Assembly (NCBI GenBank): GCA_934754515.1
Contig: CAKVIG010000001.1
Span: forward strand, 1-64,000
DNA length: 64,000 nucleotides
Direction of reading: 5' to 3'
Origin: an uncultured Candidatus Melainabacteria bacterium
GTDB taxonomy: Bacteria > Cyanobacteriota > Vampirovibrionia > Gastranaerophilales > Gastranaerophilaceae
Shown: positions 16,687 through 25,253 of the stretch, one piece after another
Numbering within the stretch: the stretch's first letter is position 1
Layout: the number at the start of each line of letters is the position of its first letter
The notes under the pieces: generated by a model
Database searches by the model: none
Seen by the model: the letters and a program-made list of their open reading frames with translations, nothing else
Told to the model about the DNA's origin: nothing
Made by a program: the position numbers and the translations under genes

Positions 16687-16717
16687 GTCGTGTTGGACTA
16701 TTGTCATCCAACACGAC
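16687..16717. terminator. Hairpin, possible terminator of glycosyltransferase cluster
   Basis: An 11-bp arm gtcgtgttgga pairs with tccaacacgac around a 9-nt loop, followed by an A-rich stretch. A second hairpin at 16735-16764 (gtcgggttcaa/ttgaacccgac) follows. The second one lacks a T run, so these may be repeats as much as terminators. Confidence 0.45.
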
Positions 16718-16818
16718 AAAAAATTTAAATTATCGTCGGGTTCAATGAAAATGTTGAACCCGACCTACAGGCTTTTCATTTTCAATTTTCCATTTACAAA
16801 ACGTCATTAATTAAATAA

Positions 16819-17625
16819 CTAATCATTCAACTTTTCTACATATTTTGTCAAAAACTTTTTGCCAAGCATTGTTCCACCGACAAGAGAGGTGAAAATTATC
16901 GGAACACGATAAATTGTACGCATGTTCTTTGTCAATGTACTTGATGTAGATAAGAAAAACAGCGGTAGTAATGAATCATTAATCATACATTTTGTCGTAT
17001 GATGTAATCTTTTATCGAACTCCTTTTCTTTTGCAAGTTCTATCGCTTGTGTTCCGATTAAACCCGTTGTAAAAATCTTCATTTGCGGCATATCTGTTAT
17101 TCTTGAATACATTTCTTCTTTTGTATCTTTATCAACTATTCTCTCTATGTTGTTATCAATGTACTTTCCGATTTTAGTTTTTTCATGCACATGAGTTCTT
17201 TTTGTCCTGTTCGGTTGTTCAAAACCTGTTTTTGAAAGCAAATAATCCATTCCCAAAGCACCCAAAATTCCTGACGCAAACAAAGTGAAACTTGATAAAA
17301 AGTTTTTCAAAATTGATTTTGTGTAATCAAGAGAAGTTTGAACATTTTTAACGTTGCTCAAATGCAGAATCTTTTCAGAAGCTTTGTGAATAGTGTTATG
17401 ATACCATTTACTGTTATGAGCTTTATTGGTAAGTCCTCTTTCTGCAAGCATACCCATTGCAGAGCCTGCCAAAACAACAGAATCTTTGATAAGAAATTTT
17501 TTCTTATACTTATCATCTGCTATTTTATAATCGTCATATATTTTATACCCGCCACTTGCCAAAAATATTGACGCAGACAAATATGGTGAATTAATTACTT
17601 TATTAAATGTCTTACCTATTTTCAT
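16819..17625 (-). CDS. Hypothetical membrane protein
   Basis: Protein of unknown family with several hydrophobic segments: SPYLSASIFLASGG near the start, VVLAGSAMGMLA, FLSSFTLFASGILGALGMDYLL, LLPLFFLSTS and VPIIFTSLVGGTMLG. Between them are basic and polar loops (RTKRTHVHEKTK). The frame is open 31 codons further upstream to a TTG at 17718, but that part is extremely A/T-rich and reads like non-coding sequence. The ATG at 17625 (MKIGKTFNK) gives a sensible start, though without a clear ribosome-binding site; ATGs at 17682 and 17655 are alternatives. It is divergent from aroF. Confidence 0.6.
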   Translation of the reverse strand: MKIGKTFNKVINSPYLSASIFLASGGYKIYDDYKIADDKYKKKFLIKDSVVLAGSAMGMLAERGLTNKAHNSKWYHNTIHKASEKILHLSNVKNVQTSLDYTKSILKNFLSSFTLFASGILGALGMDYLLSKTGFEQPNRTKRTHVHEKTKIGKYIDNNIERIVDKDTKEEMYSRITDMPQMKIFTTGLIGTQAIELAKEKEFDKRLHHTTKCMINDSLLPLFFLSTSSTLTKNMRTIYRVPIIFTSLVGGTMLGKKFLTKYVEKLND

Positions 17626-17777
17626 GCCAGTGTTTTTCCATTTATATAAATACATCAAAAAAAATTTTTTTGTCATTGCCATAACAAAATTTTTATTTTT
17701 TAATTTTTTCAAGTACAATTAATATACGGAACAAATCCGAAAATAAACCCTAAAAAGGCATCGGAGGTCAAAAGAAT

Positions 17778-18791
17778 ATGCTAGTTGTAATGAACAGTCA
17801 CGCAACCGAAAAAGATATCAAACGAGTTGCATTATTTTTAGAATCTAAAGGCTTTGAAGCCAGAGTTTCTCATGGCGAAGCCAGAACAGTCGTTCACGCA
17901 ATCGGCGTTAAAGAAGTTGACCAAAGAGATTTTGAACTTTTACACGGTGTTGATGAAGTTATTAAGCTTTCTACAAATTACAAATTGGCTGCGCGCGCTT
18001 GCCAAGGCAAAGACACTGTAGTAGAAGTAAACGGAGTTAAGTTTGGTGATAAATACACAGGTCTTATTGCAGGTCCTTGTACAGTAGAATCTTACGACCA
18101 AATGGACGCAACAGCGCAAGAATTAGCAGAGTCTAATGTAAAAATTATCCGCGGCGGTGCATTTAAACCAAGAACAAGTCCTTATGCATTCCAAGGTTTA
18201 GGCGAAGAAGGTTTGAAGATTATAAGAAGTGTTGCAGACAATCACGGCATGGCTGTAACCTCCGAAATTATGGAAGTTTCTCAATTACCTATGTTTGAAA
18301 AATATGTAGATATTCTTCAAGTAGGCGCAAGAAATATGCAAAACTTCAATTTGTTAAAAGAATTGGGTCATGCTCATAAACCCGTAATTTTGAAACGCGG
18401 TCTGTCTTCAACTTACGAAGAATGGCTCATGTCCGCAGAATACATTATGGCTGGCGGAAACAACCAAGTTATTTTATGTGAAAGAGGTATAAGAACTTTC
18501 GAAAAATACACAAGAAACACGCTTGATTTAACAGCAATTCCTGTTATTAAAAAATTGAGCCACTTGCCAATCATCGTAGACCCATCACACGCAACAGGTT
18601 TGAGAGATAAAGTTGAACCTATGTCTAGAGCTGCGGTTGCTGCTGGTTGTGACGGTTTGATAATTGAAGTACATCACGACCCCGACAGTGCAGTTTGTGA
18701 CGGCGCGCAATCACTTTATCCTTGGCAATATGATTTGTTATACAAACAAATTAAACAAATCGCACCAATTGTCGGCAAAGAAATTATCTAA
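17778..18791 (+). CDS. aroF: 3-deoxy-7-phosphoheptulonate (DAHP) synthase, AroF type
   Basis: A 337-aa enzyme for the first shikimate step (PEP + erythrose-4-phosphate). It is the type with an N-terminal ferredoxin-like domain (LVVMNSHATEKDIKRVALFL) that mediates aromatic feedback in relatives. The barrel shows GLIAGPCTVES, IIRGGAFKPRTSPY, VGARNMQNF, ILKRG, LCERGIRTF, VDPSHATG and IIEVHHDPD, so metal and substrate ligands are present. A cggagg ribosome-binding site lies 10 nt before ATG. The 3' end overlaps the convergent PilZ gene by 8 nt. Confidence 0.97.
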   Translation: MLVVMNSHATEKDIKRVALFLESKGFEARVSHGEARTVVHAIGVKEVDQRDFELLHGVDEVIKLSTNYKLAARACQGKDTVVEVNGVKFGDKYTGLIAGPCTVESYDQMDATAQELAESNVKIIRGGAFKPRTSPYAFQGLGEEGLKIIRSVADNHGMAVTSEIMEVSQLPMFEKYVDILQVGARNMQNFNLLKELGHAHKPVILKRGLSSTYEEWLMSAEYIMAGGNNQVILCERGIRTFEKYTRNTLDLTAIPVIKKLSHLPIIVDPSHATGLRDKVEPMSRAAVAAGCDGLIIEVHHDPDSAVCDGAQSLYPWQYDLLYKQIKQIAPIVGKEII

Positions 18792-19401
18792 GCCTTTTAT
18801 ACTCAAGCTGCTTTTTAATACATTTTTGAGAAATCAAATCCATATCAGCTTCTGACATTCCAACAAATTCAAAAGAAGCTTTTAATGTGTTGTCTTCATT
18901 ATCCGTCCGTATAAATTTCGCTTTTGTTTTGACATTTTTGGGGCTAAAAAGAATATCCAGCATAACTTCTTCCGGCAATTCCAATTTTTTAGGCAAAACT
19001 ACACGAATGCCGTTAGCGGATATATCGTGAACTTTGCAAGGAACAGAAATTTTATCAAAAGTTAAAATAACATCTTCTTCCATGCGAACTCTAAAATATT
19101 CTCGATTTTGCTGATACTCTAACCCCAATGGTGTTTTGATACCAAAAAAGATATAAGGTGCGTCTTTTTCCAAATATTTAAGAGTTGTATTTGTTCTATA
19201 TAAACCATTTTCGCAAACAAAACTCAAAGAGATTTCTTGCGGAGTTTGGATATTTAATCCTTCTTCAAATTTTGCACAAGCAAAAATCTCCCTTTCGCTC
19301 ATGTTTTTAATCGCCGCTTTGGTGCAACAAGTGTTTTCATCTCTGTCTTTATAAACGATTTTAATATAATTAATATTATCGAGATTAAGATTAAATTTCA
19401 T
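18784..19401 (-). CDS. PilZ-domain protein, YcgR-like flagellar brake candidate
   Basis: A 205-aa protein. The N-terminal half (1-100) looks like the beta-rich YcgR/PilZN domain. The C-terminal half carries the cyclic-di-GMP motif: QNREYFRVR (R-x-x-x-R, about 100-108) followed by D-I-S-A-N-G-I-R near 127. It is likely to bind c-di-GMP and slow or redirect the flagellar motor, as suggested by its place directly beside the flagellar cluster (divergent, 237-bp gap). An aagagga site precedes ATG. No GGDEF or EAL gene is in the window. Confidence 0.82.
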   Translation of the reverse strand: MKFNLNLDNINYIKIVYKDRDENTCCTKAAIKNMSEREIFACAKFEEGLNIQTPQEISLSFVCENGLYRTNTTLKYLEKDAPYIFFGIKTPLGLEYQQNREYFRVRMEEDVILTFDKISVPCKVHDISANGIRVVLPKKLELPEEVMLDILFSPKNVKTKAKFIRTDNEDNTLKASFEFVGMSEADMDLISQKCIKKQLEYKRLR

Positions 19402-19480
19402 TTGCTATCCTCTTAATTATATTGTAAATGGTAGTTTCAAAAGTCGCAAGGGTTATGTATTTTATATCATTTAAATCTTC

Positions 19481-19500
19481 TAGACCAAATGGTCTATTTT
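19481..19500. promoter_or_regulatory. Short hairpin with T-tail upstream of flagellar operon
   Basis: tagacca/tggtcta around 2 nt, followed by T's on the + strand. It lies between the PilZ gene and the flagellar operon, where no upstream + strand gene needs a terminator, so it may be an operator or attenuator. A second inverted pair (cttccaat/attgggaag) spans 19533-19568. Confidence 0.35.
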
Positions 19501-19638
19501 TTATTTTCAATTTTAATCCTTCGATTGATGTTGCTTCCAATTAAATATATTACACTTTTATTGGGAAGTAATATCCCGAAATTGTAGATAAAAAGACTTG
19601 GGTAAGTAAAAAAGAATAAGCGGAGAGAGGTAAGTAAG

Positions 19639-20187
19639 GTGAATCTTACAAGCTTGGACGTAACATTACAACGTATAAACATGATTGAAAATCAATTTCA
19701 ATCACTTATGTCTTATGGCGCAAAACCTGACGAAGATTTTCAAAAAATCCTCGATTCTTCAATTGCTCATAAATCTAACCCGACAGAAACTTCCAGAAGT
19801 GAAATCAATGACTTAATCGAAAAATACGCAGAAAAAAACGGTCTTGATTCAGACTTCGTAAAAGCAGTCATTAAGCAAGAATCAGGATTTAATCCTCAAG
19901 CAACTTCAAGTTGTGGCGCAATGGGCTTAATGCAATTAATGCCCGGAACTGCTCAAGGTTTGGGTGTTACAAATGCTTATGACGCTGAACAAAATATTAT
20001 GGGTGGGACAAAGTACTTAAAAGGACTTATGGACAGATTTGATAACAACAAATCTTTAGCTTTAGCGGCTTATAACGCAGGTCCTAATGCGGTTAAGAAG
20101 TATGGCGGAATTCCACCTTATATGGAAACACAAAATTACGTTAAGAGCGTTCTTAGCAATTATGACAAAATGAAAGGAGCAAACTAA
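19639..20187 (+). CDS. Lytic transglycosylase (SLT domain), flagellar-operon linked
   Basis: A 182-aa protein with a C-terminal goose-lysozyme-like SLT domain: the catalytic Glu in VKAVIKQESGFNP (about residue 81), then GAMGLMQLMPGTA, and LALAAYNAGPNAV. The N-terminal 60 residues resemble a flagellar rod/assembly segment (LQRINMIENQFQSL). There is no signal peptide, so export could be by the flagellar route. It probably opens peptidoglycan for the rod, since the FlgJ encoded downstream lacks a muramidase domain. The start is GTG with agagg 8 nt upstream. It is the first gene of the flagellar operon, 3 nt before flgF. Confidence 0.88.
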   Translation: MNLTSLDVTLQRINMIENQFQSLMSYGAKPDEDFQKILDSSIAHKSNPTETSRSEINDLIEKYAEKNGLDSDFVKAVIKQESGFNPQATSSCGAMGLMQLMPGTAQGLGVTNAYDAEQNIMGGTKYLKGLMDRFDNNKSLALAAYNAGPNAVKKYGGIPPYMETQNYVKSVLSNYDKMKGAN

Positions 20188-20190
20188 CAA

Positions 20191-21018
20191 ATGCTTGTAA
20201 GAAGTTTTGAATCAGCTGCAAATGGTATGCTTGCTCTTATGGATATGAACGATAACACTGCAAACAACCTTGCAAACGTAAATACGGTAGGTTACAAAAA
20301 AGGTGCCTTGCGTTTCAAAGACGTTATGCAATCAGCAGTTTATTCTCAAGAAGGTTCTATTCTTAGAAACAATTCAAACAGATATTTAGGAAACATCAGT
20401 TGCGGAAGTCAGAGCATGCAATACACACATGATTTTTCACAAGGTGCTTTGACAAAGACTTCAAACCCTTACGATGTAGCGATTGAAGGCGATGGTTTCT
20501 TCAAAATCCAAGATGATAACGGTAATGTGTCATACACTCGTAACGGTTCTTTTGTTGTAGATAGAGGTTATTGGTTAAAGACAAAACAAGGTGAATATGT
20601 TTTGGATATTAACAACAGAAGAATCAGAATGCTTCCTGAAGATATGGAAGATGAAACAGTTTTCAGAGATAGAAAAGATATCGTTATTGCCGAAAACGGT
20701 AACATCGAAATCAATTCTTACAACCAAAAAATTCCGCTTCAAACAATCGGGGTGTGGGATTTTTCAGACAAAGACGATTTGTTTGAAGTTGGTGACGCAA
20801 AATTCATTCCACGTGATACAGTAAATAATCCTGAATTGCGTTCTGAAAAATTCACAGTACAACAAGGTATGTTAGAACTTTCTAACTCAAACGTAATTAA
20901 GGAAATGATTAACACGATTAATACAACCAGAAATTATGAAAGTTTAACAAAACTTGTAAGTACGAATAGCGATATGCTGAATACGGCAGTTTCGGTGGGG
21001 CGTATTCGAACATCGTAG
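20191..21018 (+). CDS. flgF: Flagellar basal-body rod protein FlgF-like
   Basis: A 275-aa axial protein of the FlgF/FlgG family: LVRSFESAANGMLALMDMND, then NTANNLANVNTVGYKKG (the rod-protein Asn/Thr motif), DVAIEGDGFFKI in the middle and a C-terminal NVIKEMINTINTTRNYESLT helix. It builds the proximal rod and is exported by the flagellar type III system. An aaggag site lies 12 nt before ATG. FlgF rather than FlgG is chosen because a better FlgG match follows. Confidence 0.88.
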   Translation: MLVRSFESAANGMLALMDMNDNTANNLANVNTVGYKKGALRFKDVMQSAVYSQEGSILRNNSNRYLGNISCGSQSMQYTHDFSQGALTKTSNPYDVAIEGDGFFKIQDDNGNVSYTRNGSFVVDRGYWLKTKQGEYVLDINNRRIRMLPEDMEDETVFRDRKDIVIAENGNIEINSYNQKIPLQTIGVWDFSDKDDLFEVGDAKFIPRDTVNNPELRSEKFTVQQGMLELSNSNVIKEMINTINTTRNYESLTKLVSTNSDMLNTAVSVGRIRTS

Positions 21019-21031
21019 TGAGATTGAAATG

Positions 21032-21156
21032 AGTTGAAAGGTTGAAAAGTTGAAGGGTGGAAAAGTTTATTTAATTCCCTTCGGTCATAGAAAAAATAGT
21101 GAGCGAAAGCGAACATAACAAACCTTTCCACTATTCCACCATTCAACTCTTCAACT
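21032..21156. repeat. Flagellar intercistronic palindrome, family D copy 1 (orientation A)
   Basis: About 125 bp. Outer arms gagttgaaaggttgaaaagt and ...attcaactcttcaact are complementary. The centre ttcccttcggtcat...gtgagcgaaagcgaac also folds. It lies between flgF and flgG. Confidence 0.85.
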
Positions 21157-21189
21157 AAAAAACACCAGACTTAAAGAGGACAAATAAAA

Positions 21190-21975
21190 ATGTTAAGAGC
21201 ACTAACAACAGCAGCGACAGGTATGATAGCACAACAAAACTATCTTGACGTTATCGCAAACAACGTAGCGAACGTTAACACTACTGCGTTTAAACAATCT
21301 CGTATCGAGTTTCAAGACTTGTTATCACAAGCCGTTAGAACTCCGGGGGCATTGATGAACCAAGGTACTTATCAACCTGTTGGTATCGAAATCGGATTAG
21401 GTGTTAAAACAGCTGCTACAACTCGTGTTTTCACTCAAGGTGTTGCAATTTCAACAGGTCGTCAACTTGATATTGAAATTGAAGGTGAAGGCTTTTTACA
21501 AGTTATGAAAGAGGATGGCTCATTAGCATACACTCGTGACGGTTGTTTACAAGTGGATTCTTTAGGTCAGTTGTGTACAAACGATGGTTTACTAATTCAG
21601 CCTTCCGTTTCAATTCCTCGTGACGCAACAGAAATTACAATTACACAAGACGGTAATATTTCTGTAACACTTCCGGGACAAACACAACAATCAATCGTTG
21701 GTTCTTTGCAGTTGGTTAAATTCCAAAACCCATCAGGTTTGTTGTCAATCGGACACAACTTGTACAAAGAAACTCAAGCATCAGGCAACCCTGTTCAAGA
21801 TACTCCGGGTCAAAACGGTTTAGGTTTGATTCAACAATGTATGTTAGAAGGTTCAAACGTTCAAATCGTAGACGAACTCGTGGGCTTGATTAAGGCAGAA
21901 AGAGCTTTTGAATCGAATTCAAAAATCATCAATGCGTCAAGTAGTATATTACAGTTGACGAATCAGATGAGCTAG
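21190..21975 (+). CDS. flgG: Flagellar distal rod protein FlgG
   Basis: A 261-aa protein of normal FlgG length. It starts MLRALTTAATGMIAQQNYLD, with VIANNVANVNTTAFKQSRIE, FQDLLSQAV, an LDIEIEGEGFLQV block, NGLGLIQQCMLEGSNVQIVD and a final AERAFESNSKII helix, all standard FlgG landmarks. It forms the distal rod crossing the P and L rings encoded downstream. An agagga site is 10 nt upstream. Confidence 0.96.
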   Translation: MLRALTTAATGMIAQQNYLDVIANNVANVNTTAFKQSRIEFQDLLSQAVRTPGALMNQGTYQPVGIEIGLGVKTAATTRVFTQGVAISTGRQLDIEIEGEGFLQVMKEDGSLAYTRDGCLQVDSLGQLCTNDGLLIQPSVSIPRDATEITITQDGNISVTLPGQTQQSIVGSLQLVKFQNPSGLLSIGHNLYKETQASGNPVQDTPGQNGLGLIQQCMLEGSNVQIVDELVGLIKAERAFESNSKIINASSSILQLTNQMS

Positions 21976-21987
21976 GGAAGAGGAGAA

Positions 21988-22104
21988 AGTTGAAAGGTTG
22001 AAGGGTTGAATAGTTGAAAAGTTTGTTAAGTTCGCTTACGCTCACTATTCTATTTATGACCGAAGGGAATTTAAAGAACTTTTTCGCTCTTCAACTCTTC
22101 AACT
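21988..22104. repeat. Flagellar intercistronic palindrome, family D copy 2 (orientation B)
   Basis: Arms agttgaaaggttgaagggtt and cttcaactcttcaactc. The centre gttcgcttacgctcac...gaccgaagggaatt is the reverse of copy 1. It lies between flgG and flgA. Confidence 0.85.
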
Positions 22105-22119
22105 CAAAAAGGTAATCAA

Positions 22120-22824
22120 GTGAAAAAATTTGTAGTAACAGCATTAATATTAACTCTAAGCACTCTAAGCGCAAACGCTCAGATGGTTAGTTCTGCTGAC
22201 GTTAAAGCTTCTGTTGCTAAGATTTTGGAAACTAATTACAGCAAGATGATTAACGGCGATGTTGAGGTTAAGGTTTCAGCAACTCCGTTTGCTCAATTGC
22301 AATTACCTGATGGAAAGGTTTCATACAAAGTTGTTTCTGGCGGTGATAAAATTATGCCGCGCGATATCAAAAGAGTTGATGTTTATGTGAACAACGCTTT
22401 TATCAAAACTTTAAACTTGCCTGTTCAAACAAGCGTATATCAAAACGTGCTTGTAGCTAGTGATACAATCGACAGAGAACAGGCAATTACAAGAGAATGC
22501 ACAACTGTTAAAAAAGTTGATGTTTCTATGAAAATGGATTACGTACTTCCTGAAAAAATGCTATCTAAAGAAATGACAACTAAAAAAGCATTTCAAAAGG
22601 GAGAAGTGATAGACAAAAGATTTGTAAAAATGCGTCCTGACGTACAAAGAAACGGTGAAGTTAGAATTTTCTTTGTATCAAATGGGGATGTAATGGTTAC
22701 AATCGACGGAACTGCGATGGCAGACGGTATGACAGGCGATTACATTAACGTTGAAAACAAAAATTACAAGAAGGTTTACAACGGAAAGGTAATTGGGGAG
22801 AATAGAGTTTTGGTGGCGATTTAG
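22120..22824 (+). CDS. flgA: Flagellar P-ring assembly chaperone FlgA
   Basis: A 234-aa periplasmic protein with a signal peptide (KKFVVTALILTLSTLSANA). It carries a C-terminal SAF/FlgA domain: KKAFQKGEVIDKRFVKMRPDV is followed by GDVMVTIDGTAMADG, GDYINVEN and NRVLVAI. It assists FlgI polymerisation, fitting its place just before flgI. The start is GTG with aagg upstream. The two flanking spacers are family D palindromes. Confidence 0.88.
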   Translation: MKKFVVTALILTLSTLSANAQMVSSADVKASVAKILETNYSKMINGDVEVKVSATPFAQLQLPDGKVSYKVVSGGDKIMPRDIKRVDVYVNNAFIKTLNLPVQTSVYQNVLVASDTIDREQAITRECTTVKKVDVSMKMDYVLPEKMLSKEMTTKKAFQKGEVIDKRFVKMRPDVQRNGEVRIFFVSNGDVMVTIDGTAMADGMTGDYINVENKNYKKVYNGKVIGENRVLVAI

Positions 22825-22847
22825 CACTGAAGCTTGAGGGGGTTAGA

Positions 22848-22972
22848 AGTTGAAAGGTTGAACAGTGGAATAGTTGAAAAGTTTGTTAAGTTCGCTTACG
22901 CTCACTATTCTATTTATGACCGAAGGGAATTTAAAGAACTTTTCCGCTCTTCAACTCTTCAACTCCTCAACT
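22848..22972. repeat. Flagellar intercistronic palindrome, family D copy 3 (orientation B)
   Basis: Between flgA and flgI. The 50-nt core is almost identical to copy 2 (agttcgcttacgctcactat then gaccgaagggaatttaaaga). Confidence 0.85.
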
Positions 22973-22991
22973 CAAAAAAAGGGTAAGTATA

Positions 22992-24092
22992 ATGAAAAAA
23001 TTTTTAGCAACAATATTAGCGATATTTATGTTGGTTGGTTGCATGCCTGCTCAGGCAATCAACGCCAAGGTTCGTATTATGGATTTGACGCATATTAAAG
23101 GTGTGCGTGAAAACCAACTTGTTGGATACGGCGTTGTAGTCGGTTTACCGGGGACGGGTGATAACTCACGTTCAACACAGATTACGAACAAGATGTTGCT
23201 TAGAAATCTTGGTACAGTAATCGAGCAAGAAAACTACATCCAAAAAGGTGCGTCAGCTGCAGTAATCGTTACTGCAACAGTTCCTCCGTTTTCTAAAAAC
23301 GGCGACAAAATTGACGTAACAGTTTCTGCAATGGCTGACTGTAAAAGCTTAGAAGGCGGTGTTCTTGTTCAAACAATTTTAAAAGCACCTAACGGAGAAG
23401 CAGTAGCGGTTGCTCAAGGCCCTCTTTCAGTAGGTGGTATCAATAAAATTGCGGGCGGCTCATCAGCAAGAACTGCAATTACTACAACAGGTCGTATCCC
23501 TGGGGGTGCAATAATTGAACGTGATATTTACACAGAAATCGGTGATGAAAATTCAATCACACTTTCTATTGACCGTTCAGACTACACGCTTGTTTCAAGA
23601 ATTGCTAAAACAGTTTCTCAAGTAGCACCTGCTAAAGCTATTGACGGAAGTTCAGTAAGAGTAGAAATCCCTGCAAGATTTATGAACGACAGAGTTTCTT
23701 TCTTATCAATTATTGAAAATTTGGAAGTTGCACCAACAATGGAACCTGCAAAAGTTGTTGTAAACGAAAGAACGGGAACGGTTGTAATAGGCGCGGACGT
23801 TAAACTTCTTCCTGCAGCCGTTGCACATGGAAACATCACGGTTACTGTTTCTACAACAAATGATGTTTCACAGCCAAACGGTTTTTCAAACGGTGCGACT
23901 GTTGGGTTTGAAAACTCTGATATTCAGATAAACAAAGCACCCGGAAGTTTGGTTACAATGCCTGCTAACAGCAATTTAAATGACTTAGTAAGGGCATTAA
24001 ATTCAATCGGCGTTGCGCCGGTTGACCTAATCTCAATCTTGCAAGCGTTGAAAAAATCAGGAAGCTTGCAAGCGGAGTTAGTTATAATTTAG
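22992..24092 (+). CDS. flgI: Flagellar P-ring protein FlgI
   Basis: A 366-aa periplasmic ring protein. The signal peptide (KKFLATILAIFMLVGCMPAQA) has a Cys near the cleavage region. The body matches FlgI: VRIMDLTHIKGVRENQLVGY, VVGLPGTGDN, a NMLL-like NKMLLRNLG, VIVTATVPPF, DVTVSAMADCKSLEGG, and the C-terminal LNDLVRALNSIGVAPVDLIS, ILQALKKSGSLQAEL. Its presence with FlgH shows a peptidoglycan layer plus outer membrane. Confidence 0.97.
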   Translation: MKKFLATILAIFMLVGCMPAQAINAKVRIMDLTHIKGVRENQLVGYGVVVGLPGTGDNSRSTQITNKMLLRNLGTVIEQENYIQKGASAAVIVTATVPPFSKNGDKIDVTVSAMADCKSLEGGVLVQTILKAPNGEAVAVAQGPLSVGGINKIAGGSSARTAITTTGRIPGGAIIERDIYTEIGDENSITLSIDRSDYTLVSRIAKTVSQVAPAKAIDGSSVRVEIPARFMNDRVSFLSIIENLEVAPTMEPAKVVVNERTGTVVIGADVKLLPAAVAHGNITVTVSTTNDVSQPNGFSNGATVGFENSDIQINKAPGSLVTMPANSNLNDLVRALNSIGVAPVDLISILQALKKSGSLQAELVII

Positions 24093-24116
24093 CGTGAAAA
24101 GCGAAGTTGGAGGAAG

Positions 24117-24249
24117 AGTTGAAGAGTTGAAGGGTTGAAAAGCGAAAAAGTTGAATAGTTCATTAAGTTCGCTTACGCTCACAGTTCTATATATGACCGA
24201 AGGGAATTAAATAAACTTTTCCACCTTTCAACTTTTCAACTCTTCAACT
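24117..24249. repeat. Flagellar intercistronic palindrome, family D copy 4 (orientation B)
   Basis: Between flgI and flgJ. Arms agagttgaagagttgaaggg and aacttttcaactcttcaact. The core carries the same gttcgcttacgctcac...gaccgaagggaatt. Confidence 0.85.
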
Positions 24250-24270
24250 TAAAAAAGGCAAGGAGTAAAA

Positions 24271-24621
24271 ATGGACTTTTCAACACCTACAATAGATTTA
24301 ATAAAAAACGGTTTGCACAATGCGCAGACAGTGAATGCTGATCAGGTTTTGTATAACAGAATCAAAGAATCAGGCGATAATAAAGAGCAATTAAGAAAAG
24401 TTGCAACAGAATTTGAGAGTATTTTTGTTACAAAAATGCTTTCACAAATGGATAAAACCGTTGACCACGAAAACGGTCTGTTCGGACAAGAACAACACTA
24501 CATAGATACCTTTAAACCTATTGTTTATCAACAAATGGGTCGAGATATCGCAAATAATCCGAGAACAAGCTTTGGATTTGCAGATCAAATCTACAGGCAA
24601 ATGGAGAAATATGTTAACTAA
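24271..24621 (+). CDS. flgJ: Rod-binding protein, FlgJ N-terminal domain type
   Basis: A 116-aa protein corresponding to the rod-scaffold half of FlgJ only: LRKVATEFESIFVTKMLSQMDKTV, then GQEQHYIDTF and a C-terminal FADQIYRQMEKYV helix. The muramidase half found in enterobacterial FlgJ is missing. The separate SLT transglycosylase at the start of the operon may replace it. A caaggag site lies 6 nt before ATG. Confidence 0.88.
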   Translation: MDFSTPTIDLIKNGLHNAQTVNADQVLYNRIKESGDNKEQLRKVATEFESIFVTKMLSQMDKTVDHENGLFGQEQHYIDTFKPIVYQQMGRDIANNPRTSFGFADQIYRQMEKYVN

Positions 24622-24628
24622 GATGTAG

Positions 24629-24753
24629 AGTTGAAAGGTTGAAAAGCGAAAAAGTTGAAGAGTTTATTAAGTTCGCTAGCGCTCACAATTTTATATATGA
24701 CCGAAGGGAATTAAATAAACTTTTCTACCTTTCAACTTTTCAACTCTTCAACT
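24629..24753. repeat. Flagellar intercistronic palindrome, family D copy 5 (orientation B)
   Basis: Between flgJ and the 91-aa gene. The core reads gttcgctagcgctcac, a change that makes the inner stem more symmetrical. Confidence 0.85.
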
Positions 24754-24792
24754 AAATAAAATACAAACTTAAAAACAAAAAAGGACAAAGAA

Positions 24793-25068
24793 ATGCTACC
24801 AAGAATAGAATCAAACTCAGTACAACAATTTAGCGCATTAAGTGCGTTTAAATCTAATAAAAATTTAGCACCTCAAAAAGAGGAAAATTCAGAAATTGAA
24901 GTTTCTCGCGGGACGGAAACTGCGTCAGCAAAATCTTTATTGGATAGAATTGATGTAAATGATGTACGAGAATGTGCAAAAACTGTTGGAGAATTCAACA
25001 TTTCGGATGATGACATAAAGTACGGATTGCTTTATGGTAGAAGTGTGATAGCAGAGTTTTTGTGCTAG
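24793..25068 (+). CDS. Small flagellar-operon protein, FlgM candidate
   Basis: A 91-aa protein with a disordered, polar N-terminal half (with an SALSAFKSNKN segment) and a helical C-terminal third (NDVRECAKTVGEFNISDDDIKYGLL, ending VIAEFLC). Its size, disorder-then-helix pattern and operon position suit the anti-sigma-28 factor FlgM, and fliA is in the window. The sequence is not a clear FlgM match, however. It could instead be a lineage-specific protein. An aaagga site precedes ATG. Confidence 0.45.
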   Translation: MLPRIESNSVQQFSALSAFKSNKNLAPQKEENSEIEVSRGTETASAKSLLDRIDVNDVRECAKTVGEFNISDDDIKYGLLYGRSVIAEFLC

Positions 25069-25103
25069 ATGTTGGTAAGTAGAAACTGGGGATTGAAAAT
25101 AAC

Positions 25104-25231
25104 AGTTGAAAAGTTGAAGGGTTGAATGGCGGAAAAGTTCTTTAAATTCCCTTCGGTCATAAAAAATAAATAGTGAGCACAAGCGAACAAAATAAACTAT
25201 TCAACAGTTCCACCATTCAACTTTTCAACTT
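25104..25231. repeat. Flagellar intercistronic palindrome, family D copy 6 (orientation A)
   Basis: Between the FlgM candidate and flgH. The core is in the same direction as copy 1 (ttcccttcggtcat...gtgagcacaagcgaac). Confidence 0.85.
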
Positions 25232-25253
25232 TTAAAGACTTGAGGAACAACAA

